Under the pieces are notes generated by a model. The model worked only from the letters and a program-made list of their open reading frames with translations. It was not told the origin of the DNA and made no database searches. Shown piece after piece: positions 51,303 through 60,213 of a stretch of 64,000 bases of DNA. The stretch comes from Bacteroidia bacterium (lineage in GTDB: Bacteria > Bacteroidota > Bacteroidia > J057): positions 3,472,001-3,536,000 of the forward strand of contig JAWPMV010000001.1 in NCBI GenBank assembly GCA_033391075.1, given 5' to 3'. Position numbers and translations under genes: made by a program. How positions within the stretch are numbered: the stretch's first letter is position 1; each line of letters begins with the position of its first letter.

Positions 51303-52460
51303 TTATTTACAAAATTCAAGGGCAGTTTTTCTCAAAATTTCAGTACAATCTACAACTGATTGAAAATCTACATATTCAACTGCGCCATGTAATCCCTTTC
51401 CGCTTGGCCCAAAAATAACAGAAGGAATGCCTGCCTGAGAAAGTAGAGCAGCATCTGTCCAAAAGCCTATACCGCCGTGTTGAGCTGCTTTTCCAAGACT
51501 TTGCTCGAAACATTGATCTAGTAGTTTGACAATTTCGGCCTCTTTGGAAACCTCCAAGGGATGCCGTTCAACATCCATTTCATAGTCAACTTTCAAGTCC
51601 GGATATGCGACTATCGCACGGGCAATGACTTCTTTCAACTGTTCCTCAACAAAAGCTCTATCTTCTCCCGGCAAGGTTCTCCATTCTACACTTAGTTCAC
51701 AAAGATGTGGATATACGCTGATCTCTGTTCCTCCTTTGATAATGGAAGCATGTAAAGAAGGTCTCCCCAGTAAAGGATGACTCCTTTTAGGCAATTCTTC
51801 ATTTTCCCATTTGAGCAATTCCTGTAAAAGGTAAGAAGCCTCTAAAATTGCATCTTTCCCAACTTCAGGACGACTTCCGTGAGCCGCTTTTCCATGAACC
51901 TTCAAATTTGTCCAGACAAAGCCTTTATGAGCAAGCATCACCTGCATATCTGTAGGTTCGGTAACGATGGCAGCATCTGCTCGAAAATCCTCCAAAAGCT
52001 TTTCGGTCCCTTTACTCAAAAACTCCTCATCCCCTACACAAGCTACAATCAAATCTCCTTTCAACTGCTCACCAGATTCCGCAATTATTTTCGTTGCCTG
52101 GATCATGGCTGCCACTCCACTTTTCATGTCCATGCTGCCTCTTCCGTAGACCTTACCATCTTTGAATTCTCCGCCGAAAGGATCGATGTCCATGTCTGTA
52201 ATTCCAACCGTATCAATATGTCCATTGAACAGTAAGCTCTTAGCTCCTCCACTCCCTCTCAAGATGCCTATGGCATTTTTTCGCCCATCTGCAAAGGTCT
52301 GATATTGTACCTCCAAGCCAAAGGATGCCATATATGCCCCCAAATAAGTGGCCAGTTGACTTTCGCCACTGCCTTCTTGAGAAAGACTAGGATTTACGGA
52401 TTCAATACGAATCATCTCCTGCAGGAGATGGAGGAGTTCATTGGAATATGAGCTGGTCAT
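51303..52460 (-). CDS. M20-family metallopeptidase (ArgE/DapE-like)
   Basis: This 385-residue zinc enzyme has FNGHIDTVG with the first metal His/Asp, GRGSMDMKSGVAAM with the bridging Asp, and GDEEFLSKGTE with the catalytic and metal Glu pair. A small dimerisation domain (HGKAAHGSRPEVGKDAI) is inserted. The family removes acyl groups from amino acids or cleaves dipeptides; acetylornithine deacetylase and succinyl-diaminopimelate desuccinylase are closest in pattern. The exact substrate is uncertain without neighbouring pathway genes. Divergent DUF1508-OmpA and MarR genes give no hint. Confidence 0.88.
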   Translation of the reverse strand: MTSSYSNELLHLLQEMIRIESVNPSLSQEGSGESQLATYLGAYMASFGLEVQYQTFADGRKNAIGILRGSGGAKSLLFNGHIDTVGITDMDIDPFGGEFKDGKVYGRGSMDMKSGVAAMIQATKIIAESGEQLKGDLIVACVGDEEFLSKGTEKLLEDFRADAAIVTEPTDMQVMLAHKGFVWTNLKVHGKAAHGSRPEVGKDAILEASYLLQELLKWENEELPKRSHPLLGRPSLHASIIKGGTEISVYPHLCELSVEWRTLPGEDRAFVEEQLKEVIARAIVAYPDLKVDYEMDVERHPLEVSKEAEIVKLLDQCFEQSLGKAAQHGGIGFWTDAALLSQAGIPSVIFGPSGKGLHGAVEYVDFQSVVDCTEILRKTALEFCK

Positions 52461-52550
52461 CTATTTCAAATATTTTTCAAAAGTTAAAAAAATACCTGAA
52501 GCAGAGGTGAAGTATTTATGAAATGATTGCAGGGAAAGGGGAAAATGAAA

Positions 52551-53003
52551 TTATCCTCTCAGCTTATCCAGGAGTTCGTTGAGTCGATCAGCTTCATCCT
52601 GACTTAGGTTGCTCAGGATTCCGTCCAATTTGCCCTGAACTCCATCTATTTGTGTAAGAAGATCGAGGCCTGCATTACTGATGACCACATCTACCAGTCG
52701 TTTGTCTGCCTTACAAATTTTCCTTTCCACCAAATCTTTCTTCAACAATCGATCGATAATGCGAGAGACGTCAGACATCCTGTCCAACATACGACTTCGG
52801 ATATCGGAAGTAGAAACAGGTTTGGGATGTTGTCCCCGTAAAATCCGTAAGACATTATATTGTTGCAGGGTTACTCCAAAGGGTTTAAGTGACTCCTTCT
52901 GAATTTGATTCATCCAGTTGTGAGTAAAAAAGAGATTTACTGCTACTTTTTGGTAGACACTTTTAAAAGGAGTCTTCTGTTTAATAGCCTCTTCTAGTTT
53001 CAT
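52551..53003 (-). CDS. MarR-family transcriptional regulator
   Basis: This protein of about 150 residues has a winged helix: NVLRILRGQHPKPVSTSDIRSRML as recognition region and VSRIIDRLLKKDLVERKICKADKRLVDVVIS as the wing. These are diagnostic of MarR. It probably represses or activates a nearby or distant target in response to a small ligand. I use the ATG at 53003, preceded by AGGAAGG on the minus strand. TATATTTG (minus strand 53040-53033) is a good -7 box 24 bases upstream. The longer in-frame start at 53072 is less likely. Confidence 0.88.
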   Translation of the reverse strand: MKLEEAIKQKTPFKSVYQKVAVNLFFTHNWMNQIQKESLKPFGVTLQQYNVLRILRGQHPKPVSTSDIRSRMLDRMSDVSRIIDRLLKKDLVERKICKADKRLVDVVISNAGLDLLTQIDGVQGKLDGILSNLSQDEADRLNELLDKLRG

Positions 53004-53243
53004 TGAATGTCCTTCCTGTTTATTTTTCTTCACAAATATATTGTAAAATCTTAATACATGTTTAACCATCAAAAGACTAACTTTGTTGGTGAAATAATTT
53101 TGATGGCAAGCCTATTGCTATATAGCTGCTGAAGATGGAAGGACAGATGTCGGAGAATGGACATCATATTCCTGAATTTATGGGGATATTGCTTTAATTT
53201 GCAGCAGTTTAGAAATTCACAGAACATAACAATCAACCCACAT

Positions 53244-53900
53244 ATGAAATTTTTTATTGATACCGCTAACCTTGATGACATCCGGGAAGCCAATCAAATG
53301 GGCGTATTAGATGGCGTTACGACCAATCCTTCTCTTATGGCTAAAGAGGGAATCACTGATGTAATGGGACATTATAAGCGAATTTGTGAAGAAGTAGATG
53401 GCGATGTAAGTGCGGAAGTAATCTCCACAGATTATGAAGGGATTGTAAGGGAAGGAAGAGAATTGGTGAAAATCCACCCCAATATCACAGTTAAAATTCC
53501 TATGATCAAGGAAGGCGTAAAAGCGATACGTACCCTTTCCTCAGAAGGCATCAAGATCAATACTACTTTAATCTTTAATCCTATCCAGGCCCTGGTAGCA
53601 GCTAAGGCGGGTTCAAAATACGTGAGTCCTTTTATTGGAAGGTTGGATGATATCGGTCAGGAAGGAATGGACTTGATTCGTGAAATTCGTGAAATCTTTG
53701 ATAATTACGGAACTGAAACTATGATTTTGGCTGCAAGTATCCGTCATAATCAACACCTGCGCGCCTGTGCACTTGCCGGAGCTGATGTAGCGACTATGCC
53801 TTTGAAAGTAATAGATGGTATGATCAAGCATCCACTTACGGATAAAGGCCTTGCAAAATTTCTTGCAGATCATGCAAAAATGAAAGAAGCGGTACAATAG
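53244..53900 (+). CDS. fsa: Transaldolase/fructose-6-phosphate aldolase family
   Basis: This 218-residue protein belongs to the small-subunit transaldolase group (TalC/FSA). The N-terminus [16 protein letters not shown] and [13 protein letters not shown] are diagnostic, and Lys84 in TVKIPM forms the Schiff base. It catalyses transfer or cleavage of dihydroxyacetone units in the pentose-phosphate pathway. The distinction between transaldolase and fructose-6-phosphate aldolase turns on one active-site residue I cannot decide by eye. I use the ATG at 53244; an upstream in-frame start at 53157 adds 29 unconserved residues. A terminator follows. Confidence 0.9.
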   Translation: MKFFIDTANLDDIREANQMGVLDGVTTNPSLMAKEGITDVMGHYKRICEEVDGDVSAEVISTDYEGIVREGRELVKIHPNITVKIPMIKEGVKAIRTLSSEGIKINTTLIFNPIQALVAAKAGSKYVSPFIGRLDDIGQEGMDLIREIREIFDNYGTETMILAASIRHNQHLRACALAGADVATMPLKVIDGMIKHPLTDKGLAKFLADHAKMKEAVQ

Positions 53901-53920
53901 GTATTCCTATAAAATAAAGA

Positions 53921-53948
53921 AGCTCCACCTTGGTGGGGCTTTTTTTTT
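53921..53948 (+). terminator. Terminator of the transaldolase gene
   Basis: AGCTCCAC (53921-53928) pairs with GTGGGGCT (53933-53940), with one T-G pair and a 4-base loop, followed by eight T. Confidence 0.9.
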
Positions 53949-54050
53949 GTCTGTGGGGCAGAATTTGGAATAGAAGTAGAAGTAGAAGTACAAATTCAAG
54001 TTTCAAGTTCAAATTCAGCTGGGTGAAAGGAAGGAAATTCACCACCCTTT

Positions 54051-54152
54051 GTCATTGCGAGTCCTTATGAAGGGCGAAGCAATCTCCTTGACTTCGAAAG
54101 CATTATTTGAATTAAGGGGATTGCTTCGCTCAGGATTAGAGCTCGCAATGAC
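54051..54152. repeat. Palindromic intergenic element
   Basis: GTCATTGCGAG (54051-54061) is the exact inverse complement of CTCGCAATGAC (54142-54152). Inside, GCGAAGCAATCTCC (54074-54087) pairs with GGGGATTGCTTCGC (54116-54129) with one mismatch. The whole 102-base unit can fold into one long cruciform or hairpin. It resembles the GTCATTGCGAG-type palindromic elements seen in intergenic DNA of many Bacteroidota. No transposase is present, so it is either a MITE-like or REP-like element. Confidence 0.75.
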
Positions 54153-54310
54153 AGCTTTGCTGGTTGAGTTTTCGCAATGACAGCTTTGCTGGTTGAGTTT
54201 TCGAAATGACAGCTTTGCTGATTGGGTTTTCGCAATGACAGCTTTGCTGGTTGAGTTTTCGCAATGACAGCTTTGCTGATTGGGTTATCACAATGAAAGC
54301 TTCGCTGTTT
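54142..54310. repeat. 29-bp tandem repeat array
   Basis: A 29-base unit containing ACAGCTTTGCTG, then TTGAGTTTT or TTGGGTTTT and CGCAATG, starts at 54151, 54180, 54209, 54238, 54267 and, degenerate, 54296. It grows out of the right arm of the palindromic element (CGCAATGAC is part of every unit). Unit variants alternate GGTTGAG and GATTGGG. The minus-strand open frame it creates (SKAVIAKTQPAKLS repeats) is an artefact of the array. Confidence 0.85.
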
Positions 54311-54705
54311 CAATTACTCTGGCCCAAAAAGAATGAAAGAGAAACACTTACGTATCTCTCTCTCATTAGGCGGCTAAATTAAGGATAGCTCAAGAAATCT
54401 GATGGCTCAGTCCTGAGCTATTTGTTGGAAAAAATCTTATTAAGATGTAGATAAATTATTTATTTGAATATTTCGTAATTTACCAATGCAAAAATAAACA
54501 AGTATTTGATATTTGCCAATCTTATTTATCAACATTTAAATACTAAACGTTTCTTTAGCTCCTTTATTTCATCCCACTAAAATCTTTTCCTCCCCTCTCC
54601 TATTCATACGCAAAAAATAAACCAGAAAGAAAAACAGTCTGAAATGCAACCTTTTACAAAACTTTCAGTATAAATTGAAAGTACTGAACGCTTAATCTCA
54701 ATATC
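54311..54705. other. Noncoding AT-rich gap
   Basis: I see no gene, terminator or clear promoter in this stretch. TATTTG occurs twice near 54503-54515 without a spaced partner. The sequence is strongly AT-rich, which may mark a promoter region for the next gene. Confidence 0.4.
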
Positions 54706-55080
54706 ATGACTCTCACCCTCGGCACCTACCTCATCTATATCCTACTCAGCTTGTTACTGACTCTTTTTGTAGGAAACATACTTGGCAAAACAGGCAAAGT
54801 TTTTTTCCAAGACTACTTCAGAGAGAATGAAAATCTTGCAGAAAATATCAATCGTCTAGCCCTGCTCGGCTTCTATTTGCTCAATATTGGATACATAAGC
54901 CTTACCGCCCATAGTGGAATTGCTATTCGTGACTATGAGCACATGTTTGAAGTACTCAGTTATAAGATCGGGATAAACCTGCTGGTACTGGCTGGATTCT
55001 ACTTATTTGATCTCTGGATGATGCTTCGGATGCGCAATAGAAAAAAGCGGATAGAGGATTATATCCACCTGGCAAAATAA
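54706..55080 (+). CDS. Small membrane protein of unknown function
   Basis: This 124-residue protein has three membrane helices (about 5-25, 45-65 and 85-108). The N-terminus is LGTYLIYILLSLLLTLFVGNILGK, and the middle has NRLALLGFYLLNIGYISL. A basic cytoplasmic tail (RMRNRKKRIEDYIHLAK) ends it. No domain is recognised; the even hydrophobic pattern and basic tail support a real gene. It lies upstream of sucC but has its own spacing of 82 bases and sucC has its own promoter. Confidence 0.65.
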   Translation: MTLTLGTYLIYILLSLLLTLFVGNILGKTGKVFFQDYFRENENLAENINRLALLGFYLLNIGYISLTAHSGIAIRDYEHMFEVLSYKIGINLLVLAGFYLFDLWMMLRMRNRKKRIEDYIHLAK

Positions 55081-55106
55081 GGGATTGGGATTTTTCACAA
55101 ATCCTA

Positions 55107-55137
55107 TTTGTTATCTCTCTGATGTATAGTATTTTTG
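55107..55137 (+). promoter_or_regulatory. sucC promoter
   Basis: TTTG (55107-55110), 19 bases, then TATTTTTG (55130-55137) matches the Bacteroidota consensus exactly. Transcription would begin near 55143, about 20 bases before the sucC ATG. Confidence 0.72.
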
Positions 55138-55162
55138 CGGCCAGATAACAAATACAATATAT

Positions 55163-56377
55163 ATGAAACTTCACGAGTACCAGGCCAAAGAATTGATCAA
55201 ATCCTATGGTGTACCCATCCAGGAAGGGGTAGTTGCCACCACTGTTGATGAAGCGGTAGCTGCCGCGGAGAACCTTTACGATAGTCCAGACGGACAATTT
55301 TTCGTAGTAAAAGCCCAGATTCATGCGGGTGGACGCGGAAAAGGAGTCGTGAAAGAAACAGGTGCAAATGGGGTTGTTGTAGCGAAAGGAGTTGAGGGAG
55401 TAAAAGAAATCGCAGGTAAAATCCTCGGAGGAACCCTGGTTACCAAACAAAATAAAGCTACGGGCGGAAGTGTAGTAAACAAAATCCTTATTGCTCAGGA
55501 TATGTACTACCCCGGCGAAAGCGAAAGAGAAGAATTTTATTTTAGCATCACCCTGGATAGAAATACCAGCAAAGATGTGATTATTGCTTCTAGTGAAGGA
55601 GGAGTAAATATTGAAGAAGTTGCTGAGGAAAATCCTGACGCAATTGTCAAAGAATGGATTGACCCTGCAGTAGGTCTTCAGGCATTTCAGGCAAGAAAGC
55701 TTGCTTATGCTTTAGGACTTTCTGGAGTAGCCTTCAAAAATGGGGTGAAGTTCATCATGAAGCTATACAATGCCTATAAAGGTACGGATGCTGACATGTT
55801 GGAGATCAACCCCATGTTCAAAACTGCCGACGACAAAGTAGTAGCAGTTGATTGTAAATTGAGTATTGATGGTAATGCATTGTACCGCCACAAGGATTTC
55901 GCAGAATTAAGAGATACTGCTGAAGAAGATCCTTTGGAAGTAGAAGCTTCAAAATACCACCTCAACTATATCAAACTGGATGGAAATGTAGGATGTATGG
56001 TGAATGGAGCTGGATTGGCCATGGCTACTATGGACATGATCAAATTGAGTGGAGGTGATCCTGCCAACTTCCTGGACGTAGGGGGTGGAGCAAGTGCTGA
56101 AACCGTAGAGCAAGGTTTCCGCATCATCCTCAAAGATCCCAATGTAAAAGCTATCCTCGTAAATATCTTTGGTGGAATCGTTCGCTGTGATCGTGTTGCC
56201 AATGGAGTTGTGGAAGCATACAAGAACATCGGTGAGATTCCTGTTCCGATCATCGTAAGACTTCAAGGCACCAATGCAGAATTGGGTGCTAAAATCATCG
56301 ATGAGTCTGGACTTAAAGTTGCCTCTGCCATCACTTTAGCAGAAGCTGCAGATAGAGTAAAAGAAGCTTTGGCCTAA
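55163..56377 (+). CDS. sucC: Succinate-CoA ligase, beta subunit
   Basis: This 404-residue subunit of succinyl-CoA synthetase works in the TCA cycle, making ATP or GTP by substrate-level phosphorylation. The ATP-grasp domain begins MKLHEYQAKELIKSYGVP with VKAQIHAGGRGKGVVK. The CoA-ligase half includes GCMVNGAGLAMATMDMIKLSGGDPANFLDVGGGA and ILVNIFGGIVRCD. The alpha subunit gene is not in the window. Own promoter upstream and terminator downstream make it monocistronic, whereas many bacteria pair sucC with sucD. Confidence 0.95.
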   Translation: MKLHEYQAKELIKSYGVPIQEGVVATTVDEAVAAAENLYDSPDGQFFVVKAQIHAGGRGKGVVKETGANGVVVAKGVEGVKEIAGKILGGTLVTKQNKATGGSVVNKILIAQDMYYPGESEREEFYFSITLDRNTSKDVIIASSEGGVNIEEVAEENPDAIVKEWIDPAVGLQAFQARKLAYALGLSGVAFKNGVKFIMKLYNAYKGTDADMLEINPMFKTADDKVVAVDCKLSIDGNALYRHKDFAELRDTAEEDPLEVEASKYHLNYIKLDGNVGCMVNGAGLAMATMDMIKLSGGDPANFLDVGGGASAETVEQGFRIILKDPNVKAILVNIFGGIVRCDRVANGVVEAYKNIGEIPVPIIVRLQGTNAELGAKIIDESGLKVASAITLAEAADRVKEALA

Positions 56378-56400
56378 GCGTAGCTTTTAAAATATAAAAA

Positions 56401-56428
56401 AGCCTTCACCACTGGTGGAGGCTTTTTT
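56401..56428 (+). terminator. Terminator of sucC
   Basis: AGCCTTCACC (56401-56410) and GGTGGAGGCT (56414-56423) form a 10-bp stem with one T-G pair and a 3-base loop. A five-A tract precedes it and a T run follows. Confidence 0.92.
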
Positions 56429-56464
56429 TATTACACAATATCTGTCATCTCAACTTACAAATCC

Positions 56465-56544
56465 CTTGTCATACCGACCTTACGGAGGGACCTACATACG
56501 ATTCCATATAATTTAGTTGCTACTACTTCGCTCAGCCTGACAAG
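56465..56544. repeat. Second palindromic intergenic element
   Basis: CTTGTCA (56465-56471) and TGACAAG (56538-56544) are inverse complements, with partial pairing beyond. It shares the word CTTCGCTCAG (56526-56535) with the 54051-54152 element (54124-54133). It is therefore probably a diverged relative of the same class. Further imperfect inverted pairs (GGACCT/AGGTCC) extend to the right. Confidence 0.5.
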
Positions 56545-56653
56545 GAGGTCCGGCCTACTAGCAGATGATAGCAATCGTCTGATTCAATCTGCTCCAAAAC
56601 ATCCCTAGGCGAAACTGCTATCCTCGCCCTTCGATCAAATCACAGACCTAACC

Positions 56654-57367
56654 TTATGCCTTGGGAAACTGTGCGAATAAAATCCTGCCGGTCAGCAGTC
56701 TCATATTATTATGGATATTCAAATCCATTTTTCGACGCTTATTGAAAAGCCAGATAAAGGGATATAGCCAAAGCAGCCAACGAGAAGTATTTTGTCTTTT
56801 ATCCACTTCTATTCTCCCCAATTTCAATCCATTTCTGATGGCCAAATAGTGATACTGATCCAGGGTGAGAGAAGCAACATGCTGCAACCCATCATTATTG
56901 CGCAATTGCAAGGGTTTGAAGCTATAGAAGAAGCCGGAAAAGAGAAAGCGCCAGCGAGATTTCAGTGAAAGGATATTGGGTGTAGATATAACCAGACTAC
57001 CTCCCGGCTTAAGTATTCTGCTACATTCAGAGAAAAAGACCTCATGGTCGAGAATATGCTCCATCACCTCTATGGCAATGATGATATCGAAGGTTTCCGC
57101 TTCATAGGGTAAAGGTTCTGTCAAATCAGCCTTTTTACATTCTACCTGATCATAGTAGAAAATCTCAGGAAAAAGATCACAAGCCGAAACCTGATAGCCT
57201 TCTTCATGCAGCTTTTTGGTAAAGGCTCCATGTCCTGCACCCACATCCAGGACATGGATGTCCGTTTTGTTTTGGGTCAGGTCTTTAAAAAATGGATAGA
57301 ATCGATCATGTACCTGTGGGATGGCAATAGGTTTGATCTCTTTTGTTACCCCGCTTGATTGGCTCAT
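56654..57367 (-). CDS. Class I SAM-dependent methyltransferase
   Basis: This protein of about 237 residues has motif I VLDVGAGHGAFTKKL, motif II CDLFPE, and post-motif segments KKADLTEPLPYEAETFDIIIAIEVMEHI and RILKPGGSLVISTPN. These place it with UbiE/Methyltransf_11-type enzymes. A hydrophobic C-terminal region (WLLWLYPFIWLFNKRRK) hints at membrane association and perhaps a lipid or quinone substrate. I use the ATG at 57367; an upstream in-frame start at 57409 adds 14 residues. It follows the J-domain genes on the same strand with a 51-base gap. Confidence 0.82.
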   Translation of the reverse strand: MSQSSGVTKEIKPIAIPQVHDRFYPFFKDLTQNKTDIHVLDVGAGHGAFTKKLHEEGYQVSACDLFPEIFYYDQVECKKADLTEPLPYEAETFDIIIAIEVMEHILDHEVFFSECSRILKPGGSLVISTPNILSLKSRWRFLFSGFFYSFKPLQLRNNDGLQHVASLTLDQYHYLAIRNGLKLGRIEVDKRQNTSRWLLWLYPFIWLFNKRRKMDLNIHNNMRLLTGRILFAQFPKA

Positions 57368-57417
57368 TTTTCTTTTAATTTGGCTAAGGCCTGCAAATAT
57401 ATGCAGCATTTAAGAAC

Positions 57418-58272
57418 TCAGACCCATAATCTGAGAAAAAGTATGACAATTATTCCTGTGATTGCCAGCAGAAAGAAACCAAAACCCGCCATAAACTCAA
57501 GCTTAACCTGCTTGCTCCAAAGAGCAGCTATCAAAATCAAGCCGAGATACAGGAGAAAACCTGGTCCACCAAAGAGGCTTTGATTGGGATCAATCCAACT
57601 TTCACCCTGACGGCAGGCCTTGTTTAATTCAACGGCAGTAAGAATCCCAAAGAAATTTCCTCTTCGAATATTTAGTACTTTATCTGGATCTATACATTCC
57701 TCAAAAGCCGCATTTACTCTAAAACTCTCCTCCCCCATCTGGTAATGTGAATAGAACTTGCCACTTTCCTCCAACTTCATTCCCAAATAAACCACGGATT
57801 GATCTCTGATCTCATTTGCAAACCAACCTTCCGCGAGGATCAGGATAAAAAAGACTGCCAGGGGAATGGAAATGATCCGTAGTCCTAGCCTGACTTTATC
57901 AAAAAAAGATGCTTCCCGTTCCATCTCTCTTTTTTTCCGTTGGCCTGCAGGACTCGCCCAATACCTCCGCCTCATTTCTTCATGATCCACATTTTCTGCA
58001 CGCATATCTGGCCCGGGACGTCTGGGGCCACTCGGAGCACCTGAAATAATATCCCCGGCACTTCTCCTCAAATCATACATCTTCCGCTTGAGAGGATCAC
58101 TCAAGGTTTCATGGGCAGCATTGATTGCGACAAACTGTTTGTGAGCATCCGGATCAGGATTGGTGTCCGGATGGTATTTCATAGCCAGTTCTCGGTAGGC
58201 AGCTTTTATCTCAGCAGAAGTGGCCGTTTCGCTGAGTCCAAGGAGGTCATATAGCGTAAAGTTATCTGGCAA
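57418..58272 (-). CDS. Membrane-anchored J-domain protein (paralogue 1)
   Basis: This 284-residue protein has an N-terminal J domain (about 6-68) with intact HPD at 34-36 ([13 protein letters not shown]). It would stimulate a DnaK-type chaperone. A linker contains the motif EEMRRRYWASPAGQRKKREME. Two membrane helices (about 135-155 and 235-255) and a third near the C-terminus follow, with a periplasmic insert between. There is no zinc-finger or DnaJ C-terminal substrate domain, so it is a specialised co-chaperone. It is a tandem paralogue of the next gene. Confidence 0.83.
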   Translation of the reverse strand: MPDNFTLYDLLGLSETATSAEIKAAYRELAMKYHPDTNPDPDAHKQFVAINAAHETLSDPLKRKMYDLRRSAGDIISGAPSGPRRPGPDMRAENVDHEEMRRRYWASPAGQRKKREMEREASFFDKVRLGLRIISIPLAVFFILILAEGWFANEIRDQSVVYLGMKLEESGKFYSHYQMGEESFRVNAAFEECIDPDKVLNIRRGNFFGILTAVELNKACRQGESWIDPNQSLFGGPGFLLYLGLILIAALWSKQVKLEFMAGFGFFLLAITGIIVILFLRLWV

Positions 58273-58297
58273 TGTCGGTTTAAGGCTAAATCGTTTT

Positions 58298-58903
58298 TTA
58301 AAAGGTAATCGAAAGGAAAGCGATAAATAGAATGATCAGAAAAAATCCCATAGCCCCAGTCGCTTCTTTCTTAGATTTTGAAATCCAAAGGATGCTGACC
58401 AGGCCCAATACCATATAGGATAAGGGTTTGGCTCTATCTGGATCATTGTCGAATTGGCGGAAAGGGAAAAACAAATCATATATAACTAATAATGCAATCG
58501 GGATAGAAAGAAACAAAAGAATTTTGGAAAGTAGCTTGACCCACTTATTTGCATCTTCATATTCTTTCCGTTTGCGCTGACCTGCAGGACTGTTCCAATA
58601 GGCTCTTCTAATTTCTTCTTGTGTCATCTGGTCTGCCGAAGCTGGACCTGAAGCTGGTCTTGTCTTTTGGACGTTGAGAATAGCCCCACCCTTTCGACTT
58701 AAATCATAGACTTTTCGCTTAAAAGGATCCTTTAATGTCCTGTAAGCGGTATTTATCACCTGAAATTGTTGCTTGGCATCCGGATCGGGATTGGTATCCG
58801 GATGGTATTTCTTGGCAAGCTTACGGTAGGAGAGCTTGATTTCTTCCTGGCTAGCCTTTTCACTGACTCCAAGAAGCTCGTATAAATTGAAATTTGCAGG
58901 CAA
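58298..58903 (-). CDS. Membrane-anchored J-domain protein (paralogue 2)
   Basis: This 201-residue protein has a J domain with HPD at 34-36 ([13 protein letters not shown]) and the same linker motif as its neighbour ([21 protein letters not shown]). It has two or three membrane helices in the C-terminal half. It is shorter than paralogue 1 and lacks the periplasmic insert. The pair is transcribed together with a 25-base gap. The shared juxtamembrane motif suggests a common partner; the function is unknown. Confidence 0.83.
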   Translation of the reverse strand: MPANFNLYELLGVSEKASQEEIKLSYRKLAKKYHPDTNPDPDAKQQFQVINTAYRTLKDPFKRKVYDLSRKGGAILNVQKTRPASGPASADQMTQEEIRRAYWNSPAGQRKRKEYEDANKWVKLLSKILLFLSIPIALLVIYDLFFPFRQFDNDPDRAKPLSYMVLGLVSILWISKSKKEATGAMGFFLIILFIAFLSITF

Positions 58904-58953
58904 TTCACTAAGAATTTAGTGTTCACCTGCAAATTACATATTTTCAAAGGAGA

Positions 58954-59976
58954 TTATTCTTCTAATTCTCCATCCTTAAACTTTCCAATTTTTTTACTCC
59001 CATCACTGGCGATGATAGTTCCTTCTCCGTTTTGGAGATCCATATGCCAGTATCCTTCGTAACGGCTACCATCTGTATAGCTTAATACGCCATACCCTTG
59101 TCTTTTACCTCTGATCCAGGCACCTTCATAAACTTCTCCACTTCCGTAGGTAAATTTTCCTTCTCCCTGGAAAAAGCCTCGATAAAACTCGCCCTCGTAG
59201 ATTCCTTCTCCTCCTACCCCTACACCTGTTCCCGTGGCTTCATTCCTTTTCCAGTTTCCTTCAAGGGTTCGACCATTGATGATGTATTGCCCCTCTCCGA
59301 TTCTATCTCCATTTACCCAATTGCCGATATATTCTGTAATAATATCGCCTCGGGTGTACTTCCAGGTTCCATGTCCATTATACCGATTAGCAGTAAAACC
59401 ACCGACATATTCCTCTTTGCTTCCTCCGGCATCAATAATGAGATTGCCTTTGCCTTCTCTGGCTCCTTTTACCCAATCGCCATCATATACCTGGGTTTTT
59501 TGGCTCATTTTACCCTTACCCTCTCGAATTCCATTGACAAAATCGCCTACATAGATATCTCCATTTTTATAGGTAAAGCTTCCAAAACCGTGTTTTCGGT
59601 CTTCTTTCCACTCTCCCTCATAGGTATCTCCATTGGCATAATGCATTTTGCCGACCCCATGCATAGCTCCTTTTTCCCAATCACCTTCATATACATTCTT
59701 ATTCTTAAAGAAATATTTTCCGGTACCATCTCTTTGGTTCAATTGGTAGTTCCCCACATATAAAGTATCTCCAAATGGAGAAACCAGGGAACCAAAGCCA
59801 TGTCGAGCCTTGTTATGTAAATTACCTACATATACGACACCATTGCTATATTCAACGGTATCAATATCTATGGCGGTTTGTCCTACTGGCATGGAGCGAG
59901 TAAGAGAATCCTGACTAAAAATTAGGCACGAATACAGAAAATAGGGGATGAAAATGGTTAAATGCTTAATTTTCAT
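58954..59976 (-). CDS. Exported MORN-repeat protein
   Basis: This 340-residue protein has a signal peptide of about 22 residues ending LIFSQ, followed by about twelve MORN repeats. Each repeat has a core like YEGEWKEDRKHGFGSFTYKNGD, varying at the charged positions. The repeats fill the protein from about residue 40 to the end. MORN proteins form extended beta sheets that bind lipids or proteins; an envelope-facing scaffold is likely. It starts 237 bases from the divergent FtsB-like gene. No enzyme domain is attached. Confidence 0.85.
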   Translation of the reverse strand: MKIKHLTIFIPYFLYSCLIFSQDSLTRSMPVGQTAIDIDTVEYSNGVVYVGNLHNKARHGFGSLVSPFGDTLYVGNYQLNQRDGTGKYFFKNKNVYEGDWEKGAMHGVGKMHYANGDTYEGEWKEDRKHGFGSFTYKNGDIYVGDFVNGIREGKGKMSQKTQVYDGDWVKGAREGKGNLIIDAGGSKEEYVGGFTANRYNGHGTWKYTRGDIITEYIGNWVNGDRIGEGQYIINGRTLEGNWKRNEATGTGVGVGGEGIYEGEFYRGFFQGEGKFTYGSGEVYEGAWIRGKRQGYGVLSYTDGSRYEGYWHMDLQNGEGTIIASDGSKKIGKFKDGELEE

Positions 59977-60112
59977 AAGGAAGAATTTTAAGCTAAAAAA
60001 TTTATCGCGCTTATAAATAATTCTCTTTATACTTTAATCTATCTAAAATCTTCAATAGATTAAGGAACTTATGTTTGAATGGGGAAAATAGCCTGATTTT
60101 TAGTTTATAGGC

Positions 60113-60143
60113 TTGCTTATTAGGCAATTAGCACCTATATTTG
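60113..60143 (+). promoter_or_regulatory. Promoter of the FtsB/DivIC-like gene
   Basis: TTG (60113-60115), 20 bases, then TATATTTG (60136-60143) matches the consensus exactly. The start would lie near 60149, about 65 bases before the ATG. Confidence 0.68.
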
Positions 60144-60213
60144 AAGTGTTACCTTCAATAAAGGTATCTAGTAGATTGAAAATCAACGAGATAACACAGC
60201 AAAACCAGTAGAA

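Noticed and set aside
54151-54310. Possible CRISPR array
   Set aside because: The 29-base period is a contiguous tandem repeat without unique spacers, and there are no cas genes.
54065-54313. Minus-strand 82-residue frame with SKAVIAKTQPAKLS repeats
   Set aside because: It is a translation of the palindromic element and the 29-bp array. It has no gene-like composition or start context.
59098-59763. 221-residue plus-strand frame
   Set aside because: Antisense shadow of the MORN-repeat gene; its periodicity only mirrors the repeats.
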